A DNA stretch of 5,939 nt from Candidatus Latescibacterota bacterium. GTDB lineage: Bacteria > JAAXHH01. The position numbers were made by a program, and so were the translations under genes. Positions within the stretch are counted from its first letter, which is position 1; each line of letters begins with the position of its first letter. Under the pieces are notes generated by a model. The model was not told the origin of the DNA. It ran no database searches and saw only the letters and a list, made by a program, of their open reading frames with translations. This document shows positions 1 through 5,649 of this stretch, piece by piece. The stretch is from NCBI GenBank assembly GCA_022821935.1, contig JAJECR010000284.1, positions 1 to 5,939 of the forward strand. The letters run 5' to 3'.

Positions 1-835
1 CCTGCCAGAACGCGTCGTAATCGGGATGTTCCATCATGGCGTTCCAGATCTTGTTCTCCCCGTGCAGGTATTTCTCGTTGACGTTCGACAGGGGGCCGAG
101 ATCGAGGTACCACTGGTAGCCGTCCGGCGTGCCGTAGTCCCGAAAGCCCGTGGCGCGCTGGGTCGTGGGCCCGGGACGCGGCGCGCCGTAGAAGGACAGG
201 AAGCTGAAGCTGGCTTGCAGCTGGAACGCGCCATTGTGGTGACGGTCGTCCCCGATCCACCAGTCGGTAACCGGCGCCTGGGGCGACACGATCTTCACGG
301 CGGGATGGGCGTCGATCAGGGCGTGGGTGGCGTAGAATCCCGGTGCCGATATGCCCCATACGCCCACGCGGCCGTTGTGGCCCGGCACGTTTTCCAGCAA
401 CCAGGCGACCGTATCGTAGGTATCGGTGCTTTCGTCGATATCGCCGTCCGACCCCTTGTCCGGATTGTGGGGACGCACCGCCTCGAATTCTCCTTCCGAC
501 ATCATGCGGCCACGCACGTCCTGGTACACGATGATGTACCCATCGTGGGCAAAGAGCATGGACGGGCCGATCCGCGTCCTGTACGCCGCCCCGTAGGGTG
601 CCACACTGTAGGGCGTGCGCTGCAGCAGGATGGGATAGTTCCGTGCATCGTCCTTCGGCACGTAGATGGAAGTGAACAGCCTGGCCCCGTCGCGCATGGG
701 GACGTAACGCTCCAATTTCTCATAATGCTCGACGATGTACCGCGCGTCGGCGTTGCCCTGGCCGAAGACGGGACCGGGCAGGAGAAAGAGGACCAGCAGA
801 CCGACGAAGAAGACGGGACATGGCACGGGTTTCAT
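1..835 (-). CDS. CocE/NonD-family alpha/beta hydrolase, secreted, 3' end cut by window edge
   Basis: This is the first 278 codons of an X-Pro dipeptidyl-peptidase/cocaine esterase-like (CocE/NonD) serine hydrolase. The family cleaves acyl esters or peptide/amide bonds through a Ser-Asp-His triad. Residues 1-25 form a signal peptide (short basic start, hydrophobic run VGLLVLFLLP, likely cleavage after VFG), so the enzyme is probably exported. Family landmarks follow in order: V-P-M-R-D-G near 45-50 (first beta strands), RTPY at 73-76 (the Tyr commonly supplies oxyanion-hole contact), QDVRGR at 105-110, a D-T-V-A-W-L helix near 141-146, and the nucleophile elbow GISAPG at 161-166 with Ser163. 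The catalytic Asp and His and the C-terminal jelly-roll domain would lie outside the window. The start is supported by AGGAG at 843-847, 7 nt upstream of ATG. The J-domain gene upstream on the same strand is 191 bp away, so operon membership is uncertain. Substrate cannot be told from sequence. The family call is firm. Confidence 0.92.
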   Translation of the reverse strand, partial: MKPVPCPVFFVGLLVLFLLPGPVFGQGNADARYIVEHYEKLERYVPMRDGARLFTSIYVPKDDARNYPILLQRTPYSVAPYGAAYRTRIGPSMLFAHDGYIIVYQDVRGRMMSEGEFEAVRPHNPDKGSDGDIDESTDTYDTVAWLLENVPGHNGRVGVWGISAPGFYATHALIDAHPAVKIVSPQAPVTDWWIGDDRHHNGAFQLQASFSFLSFYGAPRPGPTTQRATGFRDYGTPDGYQWYLDLGPLSNVNEKYLHGENKIWNAMMEHPDYDAFWQ

Positions 836-890
836 AATGGAACTCCTGCGAGATTCATGAAATCGGTTTCAACGGAGATATGCCGCGTTT

Positions 891-960
891 GACCGGGAAA
901 TCGCATATGCGGCCTGACCGGGAAATCGCGCATGCGGCCTGACCGGGAAACCGCGCATGT
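891..960. repeat. 25-bp tandem direct repeat, about 2.8 units
   Basis: Three consecutive units begin at 891, 916 and 941, each opening with GACCGGGAAA followed by a GCATATGC/GCATGC-type core and GGCCT. Units 1 and 2 differ only at two transitions inside the core (AT versus GC). Unit 3 is truncated or decayed after about 20 bases. A degraded match may precede unit 1 (ATATGCCGCGTTTG near 879-891). The core of unit 1 is a perfect 10-bp palindrome (902-911). The core of unit 2 contains the 8-bp palindrome CGCATGCG (929-936). The array lies about 55-125 bp upstream of the hydrolase start, so it may be a cluster of protein-binding sites. It could equally be a neutral micro-expansion or part of a genome-wide intergenic repeat family. 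Confidence 0.85.
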
Positions 961-1026
961 GTTCGTTCCGAAAGCCGCTGCGATTCGAACCGGATACGAT
1001 GAATATGGAAGGATTCCGCGGGAAGA

Positions 1027-1473
1027 TCAAGGGCGACCCTTGTCCGTCAGCCGCTCATAGGCGTCCACGACCTCGATGAAAGCGTCGTGGTCGCCCCCGT
1101 GGTCCGGGTGGTGGACCTGGGCCAGCTCCCGGTACCGCCGCTTGATGTCCTGAAGCGTCGCGTAGGGCGGCAGGCCCAGGAGGGAAAGCAGTCCGGGGTC
1201 ATACGCGTCGGCCATGGACAGGCCGTGCTCCTTGAAGTACTGGAAGTAGACGCGGTAGAAGAAGGCTTCGTAGACCTTCTTGATCTCCTCGTGGTTCATA
1301 TTCACCAGTTTGTTCAGGGAATACGCTACCCCGGCGTCGTCCGCGGACCGGGTGGAGAAGAACATGTCCCAGACCAGCGTCTGGTGCGCTTCCTGCGGAC
1401 GGGTCCTGAACCGGATGCGGCACTCGGTCTGCTTGAGTTGACGCAATTTGCGCTTGAGCTGGGGAATGGTCAT
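1027..1473 (-). CDS. Small J-domain (DnaJ-like) co-chaperone with C-terminal J domain
   Basis: A 148-residue protein whose last third (about 95-145) is a J domain. It contains the helix I segment LLSLLGLPPYAT, the basic helix II KRRYRELAQVHH, the invariant HPD tripeptide at 122-124, then GGDHDAFIEVVDAYERL as helix III. The HPD loop is what stimulates ATP hydrolysis by DnaK/Hsp70, so this should be a DnaK partner. It has no Gly/Phe region, zinc-finger domain or C-terminal client-binding domain, so it is a class C (type III) J-protein and not DnaJ itself. The N-terminal part (1-90) is soluble, with a basic start (KRKLRQLKQ) and a helical aromatic segment (EEIKKVYEAFFYRVYFQYFKEHG). I do not recognise it as a named domain. 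No good Shine-Dalgarno precedes the ATG, and no alternative in-frame start lies in the dozen or so codons upstream that I read. The gene stands alone, with a gene-free region upstream and the hydrolase 191 bp downstream on the same strand. Confidence 0.88.
   Translation of the reverse strand: MTIPQLKRKLRQLKQTECRIRFRTRPQEAHQTLVWDMFFSTRSADDAGVAYSLNKLVNMNHEEIKKVYEAFFYRVYFQYFKEHGLSMADAYDPGLLSLLGLPPYATLQDIKRRYRELAQVHHPDHGGDHDAFIEVVDAYERLTDKGRP
1028..1042 (-). terminator. Short hairpin at the 3' end of the J-domain gene, possible weak terminator
   Basis: CAAGGG-CGA-CCCTTG is a perfect 6-bp stem with a 3-base loop. It overlaps the last codons and stop of the J-domain gene. No U-run follows in the transcribed direction, so it is not a textbook intrinsic terminator and may be coincidental. 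Confidence 0.2.
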
Positions 1474-1730
1474 GGTGCGGTTCGGAGTTGAGACAGGAAG
1501 CTGGCACTTTTCGACAGATTGTCAACACCCCATACACGTGTCAGATTGGCGGCTTTGGCTTTACCGTTGGATTACTTACAACGGGTACGGGGTTGGGGTT
1601 GTCAACGAGTAAGCTAAACAAGGTTGTTTCTAGTCGACTTATCCAACCAATCAACTATTTTAAACCCCGATGGTCGTTGCTCCGTGGTACAAACGATGCA
1701 CAAATCAGACTTGGTTCCCATACTTAACAA
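1474..1730. other. AT-richer gene-free stretch between divergent J-domain and Nudix genes
   Basis: These 257 bp, mainly from about 1505, are visibly AT-richer than the flanking genes. They must carry the promoters of both the J-domain gene (minus) and the Nudix gene (plus). I see only weak candidates. On the minus strand there is a perfect TTGACA (complement of 1520-1525) and a second one (complement of 1600-1605), both without convincing -10 boxes. On the plus strand, TCGACT (1634-1639) and TATTTT (1656-1661) are 16 nt apart. The two TTGTCAAC copies (1519-1526 and 1599-1606) and the 8-bp palindrome ACACGTGT (1534-1541) are the only repeats noted. A 79-codon open frame from a TTG at 1488 lacks recognisable protein features and was not called. 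Confidence 0.6.
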
Positions 1731-2207
1731 ATGAGATACAAAGCCTTTGCGCTCGTGCTTCGTCCGGACAACCGGGGATACAGACTCCTTGCTCTATCGG
1801 GTTATGCCAACCGTACTGAAAACCCGCCGCCGTTGCGTTTCCCTGGCGGAAACCTGGATCCGGGGGAAACGCCCGAAGAAGCCATGTATCGGGAACTCTT
1901 TGAAGAGTCAGGCCTGGGACGTTTGAAACTGCTTCGTAAATTGGGTGTTCACCGTTACTACAAGGAATTCATCCAGTCCCAGGTCGAAAGACACGATTTC
2001 CTGCTCCTCGCCCCGGGCCATACGCCTGACAGGTGGTCTCACGTGGTCACGGGAGAGGGCGGCGACACCGATTACCTCTTCACTTACCAGTGGTTGCGGG
2101 CAGACGAAACCGCCTTGCTTTCCGACGAACTCACTACGTTTGTCACACCCGAACATATACCCGAACTGTTCGAGTGCACGGCACCGGGGTCACTTCAGGA
2201 CGACTAG
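1731..2207 (+). CDS. Nudix hydrolase
   Basis: A 158-residue protein with a complete Nudix box. The segment from Gly40 to Leu62 fits G-x5-E-x7-R-E-U-x-E-E-x-G-U exactly: Gly40, Glu46, Arg54-Glu55, Glu58-Glu59, Gly61, Leu62. The glutamates coordinate the Mg2+ ions used to hydrolyse nucleoside diphosphates linked to another moiety. Upstream is the usual beta strand (YKAFALVLRP, 3-12) and the strand LRFPGGNLDPGE leading into the box. A Y-K-E-F motif (77-80) and HDFLLLAP (88-95) follow. Length is typical for a single-domain Nudix enzyme and there is no signal peptide. Substrate is not predictable. Candidates for the superfamily include (d)NTPs, ADP-ribose, NADH and diadenosine polyphosphates. No Shine-Dalgarno is visible before the ATG (the 18 bases upstream are pyrimidine/A-rich), so either a weak site or leaderless initiation is used. 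It converges on the HAD gene, with 47 bp between the stops. Its base composition is somewhat lower in GC than neighbouring genes. Confidence 0.93.
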   Translation: MRYKAFALVLRPDNRGYRLLALSGYANRTENPPPLRFPGGNLDPGETPEEAMYRELFEESGLGRLKLLRKLGVHRYYKEFIQSQVERHDFLLLAPGHTPDRWSHVVTGEGGDTDYLFTYQWLRADETALLSDELTTFVTPEHIPELFECTAPGSLQDD

Positions 2208-2254
2208 ACAGTCCCGTCTCCGACGACCACCATGCGCCGGATAAGCATCTCGTT

Positions 2255-2926
2255 CTAGTTTAACATGGACGGCAGGTTTTCCATCGATTCCGCCCGGGGC
2301 AGTGGATGGTCCCAGGGCCATGCCACTTCCTGCTGCAAGTACCAGGCCGCCTGAATCGCCTTCATGCCTGTGGAGGCCGCCCCGCGCAGTTCGTCGAAAT
2401 TTCCGTCCCCGACAAAGTACGCGTCCGATGGTCGGATTTCCATCCGTCCGCAGGCGAGGTCATAGATCCTTCGATCCGGTTTCATCATCCCGACATCACA
2501 GGAGAACACCACGTCGTCCACGTGATCCTGAAGCGGGCAGGAATTCCACGCCAGCACTTCATTGGGCATAGCGTTGCTGATGATGCCGATGTTCAGCCCG
2601 AGCGACCTGACCCTTCCCAGCATCTCGAACACCCCGGGATCGACTTCCGATAGCACGCGTTTCTTCCAAAGTTCGTACTCGCGGGCAATCTCGGCGATTT
2701 CACGGTCGGATACCGGCGAGCCGACCTCATCCCGGATGTGCAAAAACCTGGTTAAGCTATCTGGAAACCCACCGGTCATGACGCGTTCACCGAAGTCCAC
2801 CCACCACCTTGACATCCGGTCCCTAGTGGTACGTAGTTTCACGTAAATTGGTGTTCTTGACCGGTAAGCGCTTCTTGTTTTTTCTGTGATCAGCGTTTCG
2901 AACAGATCAAAGAAGACCGTCTTCAT
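2255..2926 (-). CDS. HAD-superfamily hydrolase (subfamily IA-like)
   Basis: A 223-residue cytoplasmic protein with all four HAD motifs in order. Motif I is FFDLFETLI with nucleophile Asp7. Motif II is GIISNAM with Ser117. Motif III is the lysine in GMMKPDRRIY, Lys149. Motif IV is VGDGNFDELRGA with Asp174 and Asp178. A helical insert between motifs I and II (about 18-95, rich in Arg and Trp) is the C1 cap expected of subfamily I. The family includes phosphatases and 2-haloacid dehalogenases that work through an aspartyl intermediate. The residue two after Asp7 is Phe9, where most phosphatases have the acid/base Asp and haloacid dehalogenases have Tyr, so catalytic type is uncertain. The start codon is 26 nt after the IMPDH stop on the same strand, implying co-transcription. 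A GGGGG run (2930-2934) is the only SD-like sequence and sits very close to ATG. A longer open frame reaches upstream through the IMPDH gene, but only this ATG gives a HAD N-terminus. Confidence 0.9.
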   Translation of the reverse strand: MKTVFFDLFETLITEKTRSAYRSRTPIYVKLRTTRDRMSRWWVDFGERVMTGGFPDSLTRFLHIRDEVGSPVSDREIAEIAREYELWKKRVLSEVDPGVFEMLGRVRSLGLNIGIISNAMPNEVLAWNSCPLQDHVDDVVFSCDVGMMKPDRRIYDLACGRMEIRPSDAYFVGDGNFDELRGAASTGMKAIQAAWYLQQEVAWPWDHPLPRAESMENLPSMLN

Positions 2927-2952
2927 GAACCCCCGATCCAGGATGTAGCGGA

Positions 2953-4440
2953 TTACGTGATCCCGAATTCCTGTATGGACTGGATGGCGGACATGTCGTG
3001 CACGCCGCTGTCTTCCAGGGATACGTCGGACTGCAGCTCCAGGATGGCGTCCCGGTGCAGCGCCTCGATGTTTCCACAGCCCGCCGTGGCCATGCCGGAC
3101 TTGAGCATCTGGATGACGATGGGCAACTTGTCGTAGACCGATCCCGAGTGGGGCACCTGGCCGACGATCCCTTCCTCGAAGAAGGTGCTGGCGAGTTGCG
3201 CGTAGCGCCGGTTGTTGAAGGCCTTCCGGCTGCCTTCCATCCAGTATTCCTTGACCAGGTCGCCGCTGGCGTTGCGGACCAGTTCGCCGTGGCTTTCGGT
3301 GAAGCGCGCCAGGAGGTTGCCCATCATGAGCGTGTCCGCCCCGAGCGACAGGGCAATGAGCATGTCCGCCGGTCCCTGTATGCTTCCATCTCCTACGAGA
3401 GGAAGGTAGTCGCCCGTGGTCCGCGTCCACTCGTCCCGGGCCGCGGCGACTTCCTGGATGGCTGTGGCCTGCCCGCGGCCGGTGGCCTTCACCATCTGCG
3501 TCGTGCAGCCCGATGCGATGCCCATGCCGATCTTGACGGCGTCCGCGCCGCAGCCGGCCAGGTAGTCGAATCCCTCCAGCGTCACCACGTTGCCCGCGAT
3601 CACCGGGATGTCGTAGTGGTCCTTGATCCATTTCAGGGTCTCGCCCTGGTATTCCGTGTGGCCGTCGGATGCGTCGATGACGATCACGTCGGCCTGATGC
3701 TCAATCAGCGCCTCCACCCGTTCCCGGTCCTCGGGATGGGTCGATACGGCGGCGCCGACCACCAGGCGCTTCTGCGCGTCTTCCGTGGAATGGGGATGGC
3801 GGATGTGCTTGTCGAGGTCCCGCTTGAACACCACCGACACCAGCGTCCCCTCGGAAGAAACCATGGGCAGAAACCCCCGGCCGTACTCGATCATCCGGGT
3901 ATTGGCCGTCTTCAGGTCGTCCTCCTCGGCACCGGTCTGCACGTCCGTCTTCATGCGGTCGGCGACCCGTTGCCCATGGTCGTACCGCTCGTCGAAGTCC
4001 TTGTCCGTGATCACGCCCACCAGCTTGCCGTGGAAGACGCCGGTATCCGTCACGGGAAAGGTGTGGTAACCTGTATCGTTCATGATGCCGATCACTTCGC
4101 CGATGGACTGCTCCGGCGACAGGGTGACGATATCCGTCTGGAACCCGGCCTTGAACCGCTTCACCGCGTCGATCTTGGCGCACTGCTCCTCGACGGTCTG
4201 GCTCACGGCGAACACGCCCATGCCCCCCAACTGGGCCATGGCGATGGCCAGTTCCACGCTCGTGACCGCCTGCATGGCCGCGCTGAGAAAGGGCGTGCGC
4301 AGCATCAGGTAGCCGTCGCCCTGCCGGCAGAGACGCGTCTCCAGCGACACGAGCTGTGCGTTTGCGTCGGCCTGCGTAAGCCGGGGCAAGAGGCGGTATT
4401 CCTTGAGACTGTGCGATACGGTCGAGGCTATGTGCGCCAT
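2953..4440 (-). CDS. guaB: IMP dehydrogenase, non-canonical clade
   Basis: A 495-residue IMP dehydrogenase, the NAD-dependent enzyme converting IMP to XMP, first committed step to GMP. The TIM barrel starts near 48 (RTPFLSAAMQAV, then AIAMAQLGGMGVF). A CBS-domain pair is inserted at about 102-215 (HTFPVTDTG...LVGVITDKDFD and MKTDVQT...FKRDLDKH), usually an adenine/guanine nucleotide sensor. The barrel resumes at about 226: VIVIDASDGH (253-261), IAGNVVT (281-287), catalytic Cys312 in the SGCTT loop, the phosphate-binding DGSI (351-354), MMGNLLARF (372-380), KEYWMEGS (397-404), a flap Arg-Tyr (412-413) and EEGIVGQVP (422-430). From memory, the RGQATA motif after the Cys loop, KEYW.EGS and the N-terminal EYRLLPRLT resemble the divergent IMPDH branch found in Clostridia more than E. 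coli GuaB. Against the usual G-S-I-C-T-T and D-G-G-I, this protein has A-S-G-C-T-T and D-G-S-I. Start: GGAGGA at 4446-4451, 5 nt before ATG. GMP reductase is a less likely alternative. Confidence 0.93.
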   Translation of the reverse strand: MAHIASTVSHSLKEYRLLPRLTQADANAQLVSLETRLCRQGDGYLMLRTPFLSAAMQAVTSVELAIAMAQLGGMGVFAVSQTVEEQCAKIDAVKRFKAGFQTDIVTLSPEQSIGEVIGIMNDTGYHTFPVTDTGVFHGKLVGVITDKDFDERYDHGQRVADRMKTDVQTGAEEDDLKTANTRMIEYGRGFLPMVSSEGTLVSVVFKRDLDKHIRHPHSTEDAQKRLVVGAAVSTHPEDRERVEALIEHQADVIVIDASDGHTEYQGETLKWIKDHYDIPVIAGNVVTLEGFDYLAGCGADAVKIGMGIASGCTTQMVKATGRGQATAIQEVAAARDEWTRTTGDYLPLVGDGSIQGPADMLIALSLGADTLMMGNLLARFTESHGELVRNASGDLVKEYWMEGSRKAFNNRRYAQLASTFFEEGIVGQVPHSGSVYDKLPIVIQMLKSGMATAGCGNIEALHRDAILELQSDVSLEDSGVHDMSAIQSIQEFGIT

Positions 4441-4499
4441 GTATGTCCTCCGTGGGAAACCGGCCGAGGATCCATTTCCTCTTTCGGATTCCCGGTACG

Positions 4500-4574
4500 G
4501 TTATCCAGGGTTGCGCTGCTCCAGGTCCGCGATCATCAGTTATCCAGTGGTTGCGCTGCGCTGTGCTGCTCCAG
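4500..4574. repeat. Two imperfect direct repeats in the IMPDH leader region
   Basis: GTTATCCAG-GGTTGCGCTGCTCCAG occurs at 4500-4524. It recurs at 4539-4574 as GTTATCCAGTGGTTGCGCTGC, then an extra GCTGT, then GCTGCTCCAG, so the second copy carries about 11 additional bases that look like slippage of a GCTGC/GCTGT unit. If the minus-strand promoter at 4644-4671 is used, both copies lie in the 5' untranslated leader of the IMPDH mRNA. No function can be assigned; it could be a duplicated regulator site, an RNA element, or simple local duplication. Confidence 0.75.
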
Positions 4575-4580
4575 ATTCGT

Positions 4581-4611
4581 GTCAATCGGCGAGTCGCCAT
4601 ATGAGTCAATC
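4581..4611. repeat. Palindrome flanked by GTCAATC direct repeats
   Basis: GTCAATC at 4581-4587 and again at 4605-4611 flank the odd-centred perfect palindrome GGCGA-G-TCGCC (4588-4598). It sits about 45-75 bp from the overlapping promoters, on the IMPDH side. This could be a second site for the adjacent LysR protein or another regulator, which is inference only. Confidence 0.45.
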
Positions 4612-4638
4612 AATATACATCATTCTGCCGATTTTGCC

Positions 4639-4665
4639 TTGACATAATACCGGGTTTGATATATT
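4639..4665 (+). promoter_or_regulatory. Sigma70-like promoter for lysR
   Basis: A perfect TTGACA -35 (4639-4644) is followed after 15 nt by TATATT (4660-4665), five of six matches to the -10 consensus. The -10 is preceded by TG plus one base (4657-4659), an extended -10. Transcription would begin near 4672, giving a leader of about 40 nt for the LysR gene at 4711. The spacer is short, which the extended -10 may offset. Confidence 0.6.
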
Positions 4666-4671
4666 AGTCAA
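4644..4671 (-). promoter_or_regulatory. Sigma70-like promoter for the IMPDH-HAD unit
   Basis: On the minus strand TTGACT (4666-4671) is followed after 16 nt by TATTAT (4644-4649), each with five of six consensus matches. It overlaps the lysR promoter: its -35 abuts the lysR -10, and its -10 shares one base with the lysR -35. Predicted start near 4637 leaves an untranslated leader of about 195 nt before the IMPDH ATG. Confidence 0.6.
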
Positions 4672-4672
4672 A
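4655..4672. promoter_or_regulatory. Candidate LysR operator (TTTGA-N8-TCAAA dyad)
   Basis: TTTGA (4655-4659) and TCAAA (4668-4672) form a perfect inverted repeat with 8 bases between. It covers the lysR -10 and the IMPDH -35, so a protein bound here would block or rearrange both promoters. LysR-type regulators usually bind interrupted dyads of about 15 bp with a T-N11-A core in the intergenic region next to their own gene. This dyad has T-N12-A spacing at 4657/4670, so the fit is approximate. Confidence 0.4.
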
Positions 4673-4710
4673 TTAATAATTTTAATATGCGTCATTAAGA
4701 AGATCAATAA

Positions 4711-5649
4711 ATGAACCTGTCCTACGACCAGGCCGTCGTCTTTCACGCCGTAGCCCGCCACGGGAGCTTTTCCATGGCGGCGAAGACCCTCTTCCGGTCC
4801 CAGTCGGCGGTGAGCATTCAGGTCGCCAAGCTCGAGGCCGAAATCGGCCAGCCGCTGTTCCATCGGACGACCCGTCATCTCGCGCTTACCGAGGCGGGCA
4901 AGGTGCTGCTCAAGTACGTGGGCGAGATGGAAGGGCTGATGAAGGAAGCCGTCCAGGAACTGGAAGACCTGGACCGTCTCGAAGCCGGCCGCCTCGTGCT
5001 TTGCACGTCCGATACCACGGGTTGCTACCGCCTGCCGGCCATACTCAAGTCCTTCCAGGACCGCTACCCCGGTATCGACATCGTCGTAAAGAACGCCACG
5101 TCGCTGCGGACCATCCAGGCGGTGGTCGACGGCGAAGTCGATCTCGGCGTTGTCACGCTGGCCTACCTGCCCCGGGAGATCGAGACGATCCCGCTCTTCT
5201 CCCGCCACGACGTGCTGATCACGCCGCCTGGCCATCCCCTCGCGGGGCGGAGGGCGGTGCACCTCAAGGACATGGAGCAGTATCCGCTCATCCTGCTCGA
5301 CCGGCACTGCGCGTCACGGCGACTCATCGACGACCTGTGCGAGAAGTCGCGGGTGCAGCTCGACGTCGCCATGGAGTTGAGTTCGATCGAGGTGATCAAG
5401 CACTTCGTGCGTATCGACGCCGGCCTGTCCATCGTCCCCTCCGTTGCCATCCAGGAAGAAGTGGAGAGCGGCACGCTAGCGCAGGTCACGATCGGCGACT
5501 TCCGAAACCGGCCCCGCCAGAAAATGGGCGCGATCTATCTGAAGGGGCGGTATCTTTCCAGGGCGGCCCGCAGTTTCCTGGACGCCCTGCAGGCGTACTT
5601 CAGGCCGGGGCGCAAGATCGGTGTAAGGAGGGATAAGCCTGCGGCCTGA
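4711..5649 (+). CDS. LysR-type transcriptional regulator
   Basis: A 312-residue LTTR, typical length. Residues 1-60 form the winged helix-turn-helix: FHAVARHGSFSMAAKTLFRSQSAVSIQVAKLEAEIGQPLF, then the wing HRTTRHLALTEAG. A linker helix (61-92, KVLLKYVGEMEGLMKEAVQELEDL) serves dimerisation. The periplasmic-binding-protein-like effector domain spans about 94-300: RLVLCTSDTTGCYRLPAIL begins subdomain I, FQDRYPGIDI and EVDLGVV follow, VLITPPGHPLA enters subdomain II, and SSIEVIKHFVRIDAGLSIVPS is the return crossover. Such proteins are cytoplasmic, tetrameric, and respond to small metabolites. The effector is unknown. The gene is transcribed divergently from IMPDH-HAD with overlapping promoters, which by family precedent makes that unit and lysR itself the likely targets. 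The ATG gives the expected short N-terminus before the first helix. The ribosome site is weak (AAGAAG, 4697-4702). Stop TGA ends at 5649. Confidence 0.95.
   Translation: MNLSYDQAVVFHAVARHGSFSMAAKTLFRSQSAVSIQVAKLEAEIGQPLFHRTTRHLALTEAGKVLLKYVGEMEGLMKEAVQELEDLDRLEAGRLVLCTSDTTGCYRLPAILKSFQDRYPGIDIVVKNATSLRTIQAVVDGEVDLGVVTLAYLPREIETIPLFSRHDVLITPPGHPLAGRRAVHLKDMEQYPLILLDRHCASRRLIDDLCEKSRVQLDVAMELSSIEVIKHFVRIDAGLSIVPSVAIQEEVESGTLAQVTIGDFRNRPRQKMGAIYLKGRYLSRAARSFLDALQAYFRPGRKIGVRRDKPAA

Noticed and set aside
26..892. Plus-strand open frame of 288 codons opposite the CocE-type hydrolase
   Set aside because: The minus strand carries the signal peptide, RTPY and GISAPG motifs in order; the plus frame shows no domain and reads through the hydrolase start and part of its upstream region.
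891..960. CRISPR array
   Set aside because: The units are contiguous tandem copies with no spacers, only about 2.8 units, and no cas genes are present in the window.
1501..1524. Possible sigma54 promoter (CTGGCAC)
   Set aside because: The -24 half matches, but the base pattern at the -12 position (GACA instead of TTGC) does not.
1488..1727. 79-codon plus frame starting at TTG in the J-domain/Nudix gap
   Set aside because: TTG start with a poorly placed ribosome site, no recognisable motif, and a position where promoters for both flanking genes are needed.
2208..2254. Bidirectional terminator between the convergent Nudix and HAD genes
   Set aside because: Only a 4-bp GACT/AGTC stem is visible near the Nudix stop, with no U-run on either strand.
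2927..3631. N-terminal extension of the HAD frame
   Set aside because: The frame stays open upstream but overlaps the IMPDH coding sequence, and its translation is Gly/Arg-rich noise; the HAD fold starts exactly at the ATG at 2926.
2998..4647. Long plus-strand open frame of 549 codons opposite the IMPDH gene
   Set aside because: It is antisense to a clear IMPDH and has low-complexity, Val/Asp/Gly/His/Arg-rich translation without any recognisable domain, as expected of a GC-rich shadow frame.
4606..5307. Minus-strand open frame of 233 codons opposite lysR
   Set aside because: Antisense to an intact LysR protein, runs across the promoter region, and shows no family motif.
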